Shown: in pieces, positions 8,272-17,565 of the stretch
How the letters are laid out: the number at the start of each line of letters is the position of its first letter
Numbering within the stretch: the stretch's first letter is position 1
Assembly (NCBI RefSeq): GCF_913060805.1
Contig: NZ_CAJXTC010000007.1
Span: 121,978-185,977, forward strand
DNA: 64,000 bases
Direction of reading: 5' to 3'
DNA from: an uncultured Draconibacterium sp.
GTDB lineage: Bacteria > Bacteroidota > Bacteroidia > Bacteroidales > Prolixibacteraceae
Program-made: the position numbers and the translations under genes
The notes under the pieces: generated by a model
The model's input: only the letters and a program-made list of their open reading frames with translations
What the model was told of the DNA's origin: nothing
Database searches by the model: none

Positions 8272-9042
8272 ATGAATGCTAAACCTTATGTGTTGGAGCA
8301 AACCAACTGGAAACAAGTAAAAAATCAGAAATACGATGTAGCGATTTTACCCTGGGGAGCCACCGAACCGCACAACTATCATTTACCCTACGGAACTGAT
8401 TCGTTGGAGACCGCAAAAATTGCGGAGCAGGCAGCGGGCAAAGCGTGGGAAAAAGGGACAAAAGTGATGGTGCTTCCGGTAATTCCGCTGGGCGCGCAAA
8501 ACATGGGGCAAATTGATATGCCGTTTTGTTTGCACACCAAACCATCCACCCAATTGATAATTCTGAAAGACCTGTTAACTGCCTTAAGCCGTCAGGGAAT
8601 AAAAAAGCTGGTCTTGATGAACGGCCATGGCGGAAACGATTTTAAACCGCTGGTGCGCGAGTTGCAACCTCAGTTCCCCGATGTGTTTATTTGTTTGGTA
8701 GAGTGGTTTCGTATGTTTGATCAGGAGGATTATTTTGAGGAAGCCGGTGACCATGCCAACGAAATGGAAACAAGCATTATCATGCATTTTTACCCTGGTC
8801 TGGTTCTTCCACTTGATGAGGCCGGACTTGGCGAGGCAAAAGCTTTTAAATTGGAAGGACTTAAAAATAAAACCGCCTGGGCACCGCGCCAATGGGACAA
8901 GGTTTCGGCTGACACCGGTGTTGGAAATCCGAAAAAAGCCACTGCCGAAAAGGGTAAAAAGTTTGTGGAGGCTGTGACCTCACAAATTGCTGATTATTTT
9001 GTCGAACTGGCAGCTTGTGATTTGGGGGATATGTACGAATAA
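8272..9042 (+). CDS. Creatininase family protein
   Basis: A 256-residue member of the creatininase superfamily of metal-dependent amidohydrolases. The metal-binding signature is intact: E32, H37 and D43 in GATEPHNYHLPYGTD, then GHGGND and a downstream HANEMETS glutamate. Known members hydrolyse creatinine, or act on formamide rings in cofactor and riboflavin-like pathways, so the substrate is open. The ATG at 8272 begins a sequence that aligns with the family. A longer frame reaches back into the upstream gene and is not credible. Confidence 0.88.
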   Translation: MNAKPYVLEQTNWKQVKNQKYDVAILPWGATEPHNYHLPYGTDSLETAKIAEQAAGKAWEKGTKVMVLPVIPLGAQNMGQIDMPFCLHTKPSTQLIILKDLLTALSRQGIKKLVLMNGHGGNDFKPLVRELQPQFPDVFICLVEWFRMFDQEDYFEEAGDHANEMETSIIMHFYPGLVLPLDEAGLGEAKAFKLEGLKNKTAWAPRQWDKVSADTGVGNPKKATAEKGKKFVEAVTSQIADYFVELAACDLGDMYE

Positions 9043-9073
9043 AAAGATTGAGACTTACAATACTTCCATCATC

Positions 9074-9532
9074 TTATCTTTTATAACCAATTTTTCGTCT
9101 TTCTTTTTCCGGGGGATTTATAAGGTACCGAAGTGCGGTAAATACTTCTTTAAATTGTTCATCGTATCTTTTCTCCATTTCATTTATCCGGTTAATTAAA
9201 TCCGAATTTTGAATGGCAAGCTTTCGCAGTTGTACAAATGCCCTGATGATTTCAACATTTACCTGGATAGCTTTTTGGCTTTTTAGTACGCTTGATAACA
9301 TCGCAACTCCCTGCTCGGTAAAGACAAAAGGCGCATAAGTTGTTGGTTTCCAGTTAAAGGTCACAGTTTGTGACCTTAGTTTATCCAATTCATTCTTAGA
9401 TAGTTCAAACATAAAGTCTTCCGGAAACCTTTCAAGATTTCGTCTTACGGCTTGTTTTAAAACTTTCGTTTCAACTTCGTAAAGTTCTGCCAGATGAAAA
9501 TCCAACATAACACGTTGTCCTCTGATTTTCAA
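9074..9532 (-). CDS. ORF6N domain protein, 5' end frameshifted
   Basis: This encodes most of an ORF6N-domain (KilA-N-like) protein: [15 protein letters not shown], then [23 protein letters not shown] and [13 protein letters not shown]. Such DNA-binding proteins are common in phages and as chromosomal single genes in Bacteroidota. The C-terminal part is a helical tail. The expected N-terminus ([11 protein letters not shown] then E-I-RGQ) is present at 9563-9530 but in another frame. An AAAA run on the minus strand (9526-9529) appears to hold one extra base. As it stands, translation could only start at a TTG at 9532, so the gene is either broken, phase-variable or mis-sequenced. Confidence 0.8.
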   Translation of the reverse strand: MKIRGQRVMLDFHLAELYEVETKVLKQAVRRNLERFPEDFMFELSKNELDKLRSQTVTFNWKPTTYAPFVFTEQGVAMLSSVLKSQKAIQVNVEIIRAFVQLRKLAIQNSDLINRINEMEKRYDEQFKEVFTALRYLINPPEKERRKIGYKR

Positions 9533-9683
9533 TAATGCGATTTTGAATAATTTGGAGATCCATTAAAGTAAAGGTTGATTAATTGTTCTTTAAATATACA
9601 AAATTTACAAAAGTCAATAATTATCATTGGAAAAATCCATAAGATTTCAGTTCTTTCTGCCACAAATTAATTGGTCAAGAGAA

Positions 9684-10391
9684 ATGAAGTTATTACTGCT
9701 AAGCAACTCAACAATGCCGGGCGAACCTTATCTGGATTACCCGAAAAACGAGATAAAGAAATTCCTGGGCGACAAATCGGTAACAGCGGTTTTTATTCCG
9801 TATGCAGCCGTTACTTTTTCGTTTGATACTTACTGCGAAAAAGTGGAAGAACGATTCGCCGAACTGGGACACCATATTAAAGGTATCCATACGTTTAAAA
9901 ATCCGGTGAAAGCGATTGAAGAGGCTGAAGCCATCGTTGTTGGCGGTGGAAACACCTGGCAGCTGGTTCGGATGATGCACGATCAGAAGTTGATGAATCC
10001 GATTCGCGAACGCGTTTACAACGGAGTTCCGTATATTGGCTGGAGTGCCGGATCGAATGTGGCTTGTCCAACATTGCGCACTACCAACGATATGCCAATC
10101 ATCGATCCGCTGGGATTTGATTGCATAAATATGGTGCCGTTTCAAATCAACCCGCACTACCTCGATGCCAATCCTGAAGGACATGGTGGCGAAACACGTG
10201 AGCAGCGAATTTCTGAATTCCTTGAGATTAATCCGAACTGCTACGTGGCCGGTTTGCGCGAAGGAACCATGTTTAAATTGGAGGACGATAAATTGGAGCT
10301 GATCGGAGACAGAAGTTGCCGAATCTTTAAAAAAGGACAGGAGCCTTATGAGTTAAAGGCGGGCGACGATTTTAGCTTTTTACTGCCGTAA
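9684..10391 (+). CDS. pepE: Dipeptidase E (alpha-aspartyl dipeptidase)
   Basis: A 235-residue S51 serine peptidase that cleaves Asp-X dipeptides. The catalytic residues known from Salmonella and E. coli PepE can be located: S121 in GWSAGSN, H158 in INPHY and E193 in LREGT. Long blocks (LLLLSNST at the start, TLRTTNDMPI, EGHGGETREQRI) are shared with the enterobacterial enzyme, and the length agrees. The start at 9684 fits that alignment; an upstream in-frame TTG would add an unrelated extension. A terminator follows closely, so the gene is monocistronic. Confidence 0.95.
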   Translation: MKLLLLSNSTMPGEPYLDYPKNEIKKFLGDKSVTAVFIPYAAVTFSFDTYCEKVEERFAELGHHIKGIHTFKNPVKAIEEAEAIVVGGGNTWQLVRMMHDQKLMNPIRERVYNGVPYIGWSAGSNVACPTLRTTNDMPIIDPLGFDCINMVPFQINPHYLDANPEGHGGETREQRISEFLEINPNCYVAGLREGTMFKLEDDKLELIGDRSCRIFKKGQEPYELKAGDDFSFLLP

Positions 10392-10411
10392 ATTGAAACA
10401 CAATATAAACG

Positions 10412-10439
10412 AACCGGATAAATTTTATCCGGTTTTTTT
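10412..10439 (+). terminator. Terminator after pepE
   Basis: AACCGGATAAA (10412-10422) and TTTATCCGGTT (10424-10434) form an 11-base stem, too tight to close fully but strong at its base. It is followed by a T run. Confidence 0.75.
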
Positions 10440-10485
10440 GTTCTTGTACTTAACATTAAATCGGGCCATATCTCGGCTTGGATGC

Positions 10486-10517
10486 TTGTTAGTCCCAAAA
10501 ACTATTACTTACCTTTG
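10486..10517 (+). promoter_or_regulatory. Promoter of the AspT-family transporter
   Basis: TTG at 10486-10488 and TACCTTTG at 10510-10517 are 21 bases apart, matching the Bacteroidota promoter pattern. The ATG is 17 bases downstream. Confidence 0.6.
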
Positions 10518-10534
10518 TGCCAAACTTCGCACAA

Positions 10535-12121
10535 ATGGAACTACTAGGAAATAGCTATTTTGCCCTGTTTGTAATTATTGCATTAGGCTTTATTGTTGGT
10601 CGGATCAAGGTTTTCGGACTGTCGCTCGATGTGTCGGCAGTAATTTTTGTGGCCCTTGTTTTTGGTCACTTCGGCATCGTGGTTCCAAAAGATTTTCAGT
10701 ACCTCGGGTTGGTGCTGTTTATCTTTACTATCGGAATTCAGGCTGGCCCCAGTTTCTTCGAGTCGTTTAAAAAAGAAGGGAGGCAACTGGCCGGGTTTGC
10801 ATCTTTGCTTATTGTGCTGGCCTCAGTTATCACTGTTGTCATTATCACTGTTTTTAAAGTCGATCCGAATATCGCAGTTGGTTTGTTAACCGGTTCGTTA
10901 ACCAGTACGCCGGGTCTGGCTGCTGCCATCGATTATACCGGCTCGCCACTGGCGTCTATTGGTTATGGTGTGGGGTATCCGTTTGGTGTTATCGGTGTGA
11001 TTCTGTTCATTCGTTTCCTTCCAAAAATATTAGGTACTTCCATTGCCAAAGCTGAAGAGGAGCATCTTTCAGTTTTAAAAGATGAATTTCCGGAAGTAGT
11101 TAAACGCAATTTTGTGGTTGAAAACGAAAATGTTGTTGGAAAAACAATAGGAGAGTTGCGCATTCGGTTTATGACCAAAGCTGTAGTTTCGCGGGTTGTG
11201 CACGACGGTGTGGCAGTAACGCCAACCCCCAAAACCTTATTGCAGAAAGGCGATCTGATAAAAGCTGTAGGAACCGAAGAAGCACTGAAAAATGTGGAGT
11301 TATTGATCGGTCCTCAAACAGAACAGGAAATTTCAATTGATGCAAAATACGATGTGCGTTCGGTGTTGGTTACCAATAAAGAAGTGGTAAATAAAACCAT
11401 CGGGCAGATTAATTTGCTGCACACTTATGGCGCGACCATCACCCGAATTCGCAGGGCTGGTATTAATATAGTCCCAAGTCCGAGCTCGAAACTACAGTTT
11501 GGCGATAAACTTGTAATTGCCAGTAGCCGTGCCAATATGGATATGGTTTCAAGAATATTTGGTAACGACCAAAAGCGTTTGTCCGATACTGATATCTTGC
11601 CGGTAGCTCTCGGAATTATTCTTGGAGTATTGGTTGGGAAAATCAGTATTGCTATGGGAACTTTCGCCTTTAGTCTTGGCCTTACCGGGGGAGTGCTTAT
11701 TGTAGCTTTGGTTCTCAGTCGTATTGGTAAAACCGGTCCAATTTTATGGACTATGACTGGTGCTGCCAACCAGTTGGTTCGTCAGTTTGGGTTATTGCTT
11801 TTTCTTGCAGCAGTTGGTACAGGTGCCGGACAAAAAATTGTTGAAACATTCAATCAATACGGAATTGAGCTGTTTTTGTACGGTGGGGCCATCACTATTT
11901 TGCCAATGATTGTGGCGGGAATTCTCGGAAAATATTTCTTTAAAATGAACATTCTAACACTGTTGGGAGCCATCAGCGGAAGTATGACAAGTACACCGGG
12001 GTTGGCAGCAGCCGACTCGATGACCGATACTAATGCGCACTCCATAGCTTATGCAACGGTTTACCCGGTGGCAATGGTGTTGCTAATTGTTTGTGTTCAG
12101 TTGATTACAATGTTTTTCTAA
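10535..12121 (+). CDS. AspT/YidE/YbjL family transporter with two RCK_C domains
   Basis: A 528-residue integral membrane protein of the aspartate:alanine exchanger family. It shows the family's internal duplication: each membrane half carries the same short motif, GSLTSTPGLAAA near the start and GSMTSTPGLAAA near the end. Between them lie two TrkA_C (RCK_C) regulatory domains of about 80 residues, each ending in a GDLIKAVG or GDKLVIAS strand. Family members exchange dicarboxylates or amino acids; the substrate here is not known. It has its own promoter, and its stop codon abuts the stop of the convergent thioredoxin gene with no base between. Confidence 0.88.
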   Translation: MELLGNSYFALFVIIALGFIVGRIKVFGLSLDVSAVIFVALVFGHFGIVVPKDFQYLGLVLFIFTIGIQAGPSFFESFKKEGRQLAGFASLLIVLASVITVVIITVFKVDPNIAVGLLTGSLTSTPGLAAAIDYTGSPLASIGYGVGYPFGVIGVILFIRFLPKILGTSIAKAEEEHLSVLKDEFPEVVKRNFVVENENVVGKTIGELRIRFMTKAVVSRVVHDGVAVTPTPKTLLQKGDLIKAVGTEEALKNVELLIGPQTEQEISIDAKYDVRSVLVTNKEVVNKTIGQINLLHTYGATITRIRRAGINIVPSPSSKLQFGDKLVIASSRANMDMVSRIFGNDQKRLSDTDILPVALGIILGVLVGKISIAMGTFAFSLGLTGGVLIVALVLSRIGKTGPILWTMTGAANQLVRQFGLLLFLAAVGTGAGQKIVETFNQYGIELFLYGGAITILPMIVAGILGKYFFKMNILTLLGAISGSMTSTPGLAAADSMTDTNAHSIAYATVYPVAMVLLIVCVQLITMFF

Positions 12122-12613
12122 TCATTTTTCGTACGAAGCCGGATCCAAAGCAGCTGGGGACCAGTTTTTTAGAAAGCGTAATATTTTGTCTTTGTCGTAA
12201 CTTTTTTCCTTTTCTAAAAAAGCCGAATTTTGCGTGTGAATACGTTTACCCGATGCATCAAGAATAACAAAAACAGGAAATCCGAAACGTTGCGGGAATT
12301 CAAGTTCTGCCAACAGTTCTTCCTGACGGTTGTTCTGATCGTAATTAACTTTTACCACCTCAAAGTTGTCTTCCATAAAAGAACTGAGCTCTGCATCGTC
12401 GTGAACAAAATTGTGGAATTTAATGCACCATGGGCACCAGTTTCCGCCAATTTGCAGGAATACATATTTGTTTGCTTTTTGTGCCGCTTCAACAGCCTCA
12501 GCGATGTCTTTTTTGGCATCGGCAGTGGTGTCGTAAATTTTTTGTTCCTGTGCGCTTAAAAGCATTGGTAAAATTATTACCATACTAAGCACTATTGTTT
12601 TTAAGTATTTCAT
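12122..12613 (-). CDS. Secreted thioredoxin-family protein
   Basis: A 163-residue protein with a signal peptide (about residues 1-21, ending in LLSAQ) and a thioredoxin fold. The active site is C60-P-W-C63 (GGNWCPWC), as in thioredoxin-like DUF255/thiol-disulfide proteins of the envelope. It probably works in the periplasm as a disulfide reductase. It lies seven bases behind the GH32 gene, so it is co-transcribed, although a functional link to fructan use is not obvious. Confidence 0.88.
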   Translation of the reverse strand: MKYLKTIVLSMVIILPMLLSAQEQKIYDTTADAKKDIAEAVEAAQKANKYVFLQIGGNWCPWCIKFHNFVHDDAELSSFMEDNFEVVKVNYDQNNRQEELLAELEFPQRFGFPVFVILDASGKRIHTQNSAFLEKEKSYDKDKILRFLKNWSPAALDPASYEK

Positions 12614-12620
12614 AGCTGTA

Positions 12621-14069
12621 TTATTTTTCCCAGATCGAATTCATTTCGTAAACATCAATTTTGTCAATTCCCAGTTCGCCGCCATTGGTAAAAAGTATAA
12701 CGTCGGTTGCTTTTTCGGTTGGAGTAAAGCAGTTGCTAATCACTTTTTTCCCGTCGTTGGCAAAAATTTCAATCGATGCACGGTCGAGCAATATTTCGAG
12801 TTTAATTTTATTGTCGACAGGCGGTAGTGGCACGGTGCAACCAAGTACCGTTAGCGTTTCACGTTTTACATTGTACAGAATTTCAGTTCCGGCCGACTTG
12901 TTATCGTTACGAAGCATAAAACCAAAATTGTCGCTTGTTTTCAGGTCGAACTCGCCAATGATGTGCAGGCAGTCGCCCGATACTTTTTTTAGTTTGTTAT
13001 CGTTAAGTCCCGGCAATACGTTTTTGTCTTCCCACGAATCGTGTTTACCGTGCAGTTTTTCAATCTCTGAAATTGGTTTTCGGATGAGCTGGTAGCCATA
13101 ATCGAATTTTGTAACCGACAATTCGCATGGAAACGACATCTGTCCGTTAAAAGGCATGTCGGGGAACTCTCCGCCCCGCATCCAGGCAATTTGTATTACG
13201 CGGTCATCCGACTCGGGAATGTTGCTCCAGGTTTGTGTGGCGTAATAATTTTTTCCCCAATCGCTTTTCATTTTTGCTGTTTCGGGAGCAAATGTTTTGC
13301 CATCGAAACTTCCAATAATATAACTGCCATCGCCATCAAAAAGTACCCATTTGGTTTCGTTGGGGCGGTTGGTTACCTGGAATTTTACCAGGTCGGGGCA
13401 TTCATAGAAACTTGCCATGTGGCTCTGCCACTCCCAGTCAACAAGGTTGGTAGAGGTGTAAAACGAAACGCCTTTTGAGCTTTCATCTTCAGTCGCTTTG
13501 CGGTAAAGTGCCATTACCCATTTCGCGCTTTCTTCGTGCCAGAAAACTTTTGGGTCGCGGGCGTCGTCAATCTCGTCAAATGGAATTATCGGGTTTCCTT
13601 CGTATTTCTCCCAGGTTCTTCCTTTATCGGTGCTGTAGGCAATTCGCTGCCCGCAATGCTGGCTGGTATAAAAAGCAACCAGCGTTTTGTAGTTGCCACT
13701 TTGTTTGCCAAGCAGGTTGTTTTCATCAACAATTGCCGATCCCGAATAAGCGGTGCATCTTTCTTTGTCGGTAGAACCTTCATCGGGGTAAAGTGCAATC
13801 GGAAGTGGTTGCCAATGCAGTAAATCGGTGCTAACTGTATGCCCCCAGTGCATGTAGCCCCATTCGTTTCCGTTTGGGTTATATTGGTAAAACATGTGGT
13901 ATTCATTATCATAAAAAACTAGCCCGTTCGGATCGTTATGCCAGTTCTTTTCCGGCGTAAAATGGAATTGTGGCCGGTAAAGTTCGTCGTAAAGTTTCTG
14001 CTCTTTTTTTTGTGCCGGAAGACTAATTAGCAGAGCAATAGAGAGTAAGGTTGTTGATAAAAAGTTCAT
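12621..14069 (-). CDS. Secreted GH32 glycoside hydrolase (fructan beta-fructosidase-like)
   Basis: A 482-residue exported GH32 enzyme that releases fructose from fructans or sucrose. The three catalytic signatures are intact: WHNDPNGL with nucleophile D46, RDP (171-173) holding the transition-state aspartate, and ECPDL with acid/base E223. A C-terminal beta-sandwich follows from about residue 350. A signal peptide covers about residues 1-20. The family does not by its motifs separate levanase from inulinase or invertase. No SusC/SusD pair lies next to it, so it is not part of a classical utilisation locus here. Confidence 0.92.
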   Translation of the reverse strand: MNFLSTTLLSIALLISLPAQKKEQKLYDELYRPQFHFTPEKNWHNDPNGLVFYDNEYHMFYQYNPNGNEWGYMHWGHTVSTDLLHWQPLPIALYPDEGSTDKERCTAYSGSAIVDENNLLGKQSGNYKTLVAFYTSQHCGQRIAYSTDKGRTWEKYEGNPIIPFDEIDDARDPKVFWHEESAKWVMALYRKATEDESSKGVSFYTSTNLVDWEWQSHMASFYECPDLVKFQVTNRPNETKWVLFDGDGSYIIGSFDGKTFAPETAKMKSDWGKNYYATQTWSNIPESDDRVIQIAWMRGGEFPDMPFNGQMSFPCELSVTKFDYGYQLIRKPISEIEKLHGKHDSWEDKNVLPGLNDNKLKKVSGDCLHIIGEFDLKTSDNFGFMLRNDNKSAGTEILYNVKRETLTVLGCTVPLPPVDNKIKLEILLDRASIEIFANDGKKVISNCFTPTEKATDVILFTNGGELGIDKIDVYEMNSIWEK

Positions 14070-15116
14070 AAATAAACCAATCTTAAATTTTGTTACCGAG
14101 CTAAACTTATGAAAAAAAATTTGGTTTAATTAAATTAATTCCTACATTTACATCCACAAACCCATAAATATAGAACCGTTCTTTGACTGGCGCTTTTGAT
14201 TTTCAACACAACATCAATCATCAAAGTAAAAATCAAAAGTTGAATTTTTTGCGTTAAGAAACCTTTGTTACAGGGTGGATATTTTGTGGAAGTGAATTAC
14301 AAACCCACCGCTTTGCATTATTAAAATAATTGTAAATCGGATTTTTGCTTACTCAATATTTAATCGCTCTCGCAAACGTTTTGTAAAAGATTTCTCCGGA
14401 TTCAAACGAATGTTTCATTATTTATAATTGAGAAGTTAGAACCTAATTTGAGTTGTAATGAAACAAAACCATTTAATTATTGAGGACGCTGTAAACAACA
14501 AAAAAGAATTTATTTACTGATCGCGGTTAAGCGAATCTTATTGGTGTAGAATTGCGGTTTCAACAAACCCAATGATTTACATAACAAACCCGGTAAATCA
14601 TAGCAGGAACCAAAAATTCAGGCAGAACAATAAGTGGCGGGAAAAGATTTCGATCGTAAGTTGCTGAGTACAAAAGTATGACAACTTGATGGGCAAACGT
14701 TAGACAAACGGTCTAAGAAAAGTAAACCCTTCATCTCAGCAAAACATCCCGATTTCGGATTCCGATTTAAGGATTTAACAAAATCCTCAGCTTTTTACCG
14801 GTAAGTTTTTGGTCAATAATCGGCCAGTCATTCAGCAACAATAATTAGGGTAGTCTACTAAAAGTCAGGTTCTTTGTAGCGAACAATTAGAGGACAATAT
14901 AGAAGTCGTTTTCCAAGAAGATTAAGTTCTTTGTTTACTGAAAAAAGTCTTAGGAATAAGCAAAGCGGGCGAAACAAACCCACTGTTCCGGCAACAAACA
15001 AACCCGGCCGTAACAGATCTTCGCAGCGCAGTTATCCTAAAAACATGCCGAAATGACCTTTGCGCAATATTGAGATTTAGGCATGACAATTTTTACAAAC
15101 CCTAATTTAAATTGTA
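14070..15116. other. 1-kb non-coding region between GH32 and the T9SS protease
   Basis: No convincing gene is seen on either strand. The region holds seven copies of ACAAACCC and an 11-base inverted repeat (CTTTTGATTTT 14193-14203 with AAAATCAAAAG 14229-14239). Two more short hairpins lie at 14572-14601 (ATGATTTAC/GTAAATCAT) and 14770-14787 (AGGATTT/AAATCCT, with a T run nearby). A 20-codon frame sits at 14458-14520. The end (15010-15060) holds a decayed copy of the GTCATYYCG repeat. GACCTTTG at 15055-15062 is a near-match to the promoter consensus. Confidence 0.6.
14156..15102 (+). repeat. Seven direct copies of ACAAACCC
   Basis: Exact copies of ACAAACCC start at 14156, 14299, 14563, 14584, 14974, 14998 and 15095, all on the same strand. 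Two pairs are spaced 21 and 24 bases, about two helical turns. I saw no copy on the opposite strand within the gap. They could be sites for a regulator of the protease gene downstream. Confidence 0.7.
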
Positions 15117-17561
15117 ATGAGACATTTAATTATCACCGCCCTGGTATTAGTTGGCGCTTTTTATGCCAGGGCCGAGCAATCGGATCAAGAAAGGATCACA
15201 AAGATCAATGCCCCGATCAACATTGCTTCTGAAGACAGTAAGAAATCATTTATCGCACCCCAAGAAACAAACTTAAAATCCGGATCGGTATTAAATTCCG
15301 ATTTCCAGGTGGAGTTTGTCAACTTTCCAGAAAATGCTAAACCGGCATTTTTATACGCAGTTTCTATATACGAAAACCTTATTTCGTCGCCCGTGCCTGT
15401 TAAAGTACGTGCAACATGGAAAGGAATGGGAACCAACGTATTGGCAAACAGTGCTCCGGGAAGTATGTACCGTAACTTTAGCGGTGCACGACTAAGTAAT
15501 GTATATTACCCTGTAGCATTGGCCGAAAAACTTGCCGAAAAAGAATTGAACGGAACTGAAGCTGATATCGAGGCTTCGTTTAACAGTTCCATTAACTGGT
15601 ATTTTGGTATCAACGGCGATTGCCCGTCGAACGAGTACGATTTTGTAACCGTTGTGTTGCACGAGCTAGTTCACGGTTTGGGATTTGTAGGTTTTTTCGA
15701 TATCGTAGATAACAAGGGAACTTTCGATAATAACTCGAATGCACCAAGTATTTACGACGTTTACGTTTATAATCAAACGAACGAGCAAATTGCTGACGAA
15801 GATCTTTTTGCCCGTCCATCAACAACACTTAAAGATCAGCTACTTTCGAATAATCTTGTGTTGAAAAGCCAGGGAAACAACGAAACAGTAAAAGTTTATG
15901 CTCCTCAGAGTTGGAACGTAGGAACAAGTATTTACCATTATCCGGAGAATGAATTTGCTGCCGGAGACGCAAATGCATTAATGTCGCCTTTTATTTTTAA
16001 AGGAGAAGCCATTCATTATCCGGGTGACAAAACTATGGATGTTCTTGCTCAGTTAGGATGGAAAGCACTTAGCTTCGACGGTTACGAGATTAAAGATTTT
16101 GAAGAGCCTTGCGAAAAACTTCCTGTTTTTGTTGAGGTAGGTGGCGAAATGGATATCGACCAGTCTTCTGTGAAAATCACTTTCTCAACCGATAATTTTG
16201 CAACATCAGAAACTGTAAGTCTTACATACAATAATAATACACAGCAGTTTGAAGGCGATTTGCCATTAAACAACGCAAAAGGAAAAATTTATTATTACTA
16301 CGAAGCTAAAACCACAGGTAATGTAGCATTTAGCTACCCGGAACGTGCACCGGAACAAAAACTAAGTTTCCGTGTTGGCGACGATTATTACCCACCGGTT
16401 TTGCAGCACAATCCAGAGAAACTGGTAAACGCCGAAAGTCCTGTAATGGACTTAACAGCGGTTGCAACCGATAATGTTGGAATAAACAGAGTTGAAGTTC
16501 AGTACCGTATTAACGGACAAGATCAGGAGCCATTCATTTTATCAAAAGAGGGTGCTGATACTTATGCCGGTAAACTCGAGTTTCCTACTCAGTTATTTAA
16601 CGACGATGTTGTTGAATACCGCATTTTAGCTATCGATAATACAGCTCGCGAAAACAAACGCCGTATGCCAACAAGTGGTTATTACAGCGTTTCAGTATTC
16701 GAAACTGAAGAAGCTGTAGCCGGTTACTTTAATAACTTTGATTCGCCAAATAGCGATTTCGAAATTTCTGATTTCGAAGTTACATTGCCAGCCGGTTTCT
16801 CAAGTGGTAACCTGCACACGGTAAATCCATATCCTGAATCACAGGCTGATAATCAAAAATACAACCTGATCGCCCAGTTGAAATATCCGATTGTTCTTGA
16901 AGAAAATGGTCTAATGAGTTTTGATGAGGTAGTTTTAGTAGAACCGGGCGTTGAAGGAACAGTTTATACCGAAGATCAGTTTTGGGATTTCGTAATTGTT
17001 GAAGCAAGCAAAAACAACGGAAAAAGTTGGTTGCCTGTAACCGATGGTTACGACTCAAGTGTTGACGATCTTTGGAGTTCACAATTCACAGGTTCGTTGA
17101 AAAGTGCGGTGTCGCAAGCTGCCGGAGCAGAAAACATGTTCCTGAAACAAACGATTAACCTAACCGACAACACCGGTTTTGAAGCTGGTGACACCGTAAT
17201 TTTCCGTTTCCGTTTGGCATCAGACAAAGCAACTACCGGTTGGGGTTGGGCAATTGATAACTTGGCGATTCAGCAAGTTACCACCGACGTTAACGAAGAG
17301 TTGGCTGCCAACGACGTAACGGTTTACCCGAATCCATTTAAAAGCAGCATTTATATCGACGGATTCCAGTCGGATATGAATGACGATGTAGAAGTAATTA
17401 TTACCGACCTGTACGGAAAAACTGTGCATCGCGAAACACTTTATAATGCATCGTACGGTAAGATTAAAATCGATCTTCCTAATGTAGCTCCCGGAGTTTA
17501 CATGGCAAGTATATCAGATAACAATTTAAATACATTCACTCAAAAAATCATAAAAAATTAG
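15117..17561 (+). CDS. T9SS-secreted metalloprotease-like protein (copy 1)
   Basis: An 814-residue exported protein with a signal peptide (about residues 1-19). A zinc-protease motif, HELVHGLGF, is at 182-190. The expected third metzincin histidine is absent from the usual place (VGFF follows), so the metal site must differ or be closed by another residue. The middle (about 340-520) consists of beta-sandwich domains, and about 540-720 resembles a carbohydrate- or MAM-like jelly roll ending GWGWAIDNL. The C-terminus (VTVYPNPF to KIIKN) is a type A T9SS sorting signal, so the protein is probably exported to the cell surface. A paralogue lies 273 bases downstream of it. Confidence 0.85.
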   Translation: MRHLIITALVLVGAFYARAEQSDQERITKINAPINIASEDSKKSFIAPQETNLKSGSVLNSDFQVEFVNFPENAKPAFLYAVSIYENLISSPVPVKVRATWKGMGTNVLANSAPGSMYRNFSGARLSNVYYPVALAEKLAEKELNGTEADIEASFNSSINWYFGINGDCPSNEYDFVTVVLHELVHGLGFVGFFDIVDNKGTFDNNSNAPSIYDVYVYNQTNEQIADEDLFARPSTTLKDQLLSNNLVLKSQGNNETVKVYAPQSWNVGTSIYHYPENEFAAGDANALMSPFIFKGEAIHYPGDKTMDVLAQLGWKALSFDGYEIKDFEEPCEKLPVFVEVGGEMDIDQSSVKITFSTDNFATSETVSLTYNNNTQQFEGDLPLNNAKGKIYYYYEAKTTGNVAFSYPERAPEQKLSFRVGDDYYPPVLQHNPEKLVNAESPVMDLTAVATDNVGINRVEVQYRINGQDQEPFILSKEGADTYAGKLEFPTQLFNDDVVEYRILAIDNTARENKRRMPTSGYYSVSVFETEEAVAGYFNNFDSPNSDFEISDFEVTLPAGFSSGNLHTVNPYPESQADNQKYNLIAQLKYPIVLEENGLMSFDEVVLVEPGVEGTVYTEDQFWDFVIVEASKNNGKSWLPVTDGYDSSVDDLWSSQFTGSLKSAVSQAAGAENMFLKQTINLTDNTGFEAGDTVIFRFRLASDKATTGWGWAIDNLAIQQVTTDVNEELAANDVTVYPNPFKSSIYIDGFQSDMNDDVEVIITDLYGKTVHRETLYNASYGKIKIDLPNVAPGVYMASISDNNLNTFTQKIIKN

Positions 17562-17565
17562 AACT

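Noticed and set aside
14070..15116. Possible tRNA, rRNA or CRISPR in the long gap
   Set aside because: No cloverleaf arms with a TTCRA loop, no rRNA-like runs and no regularly spaced identical repeats longer than 8 bases. The ACAAACCC copies are irregularly spaced, so this is not a CRISPR array.
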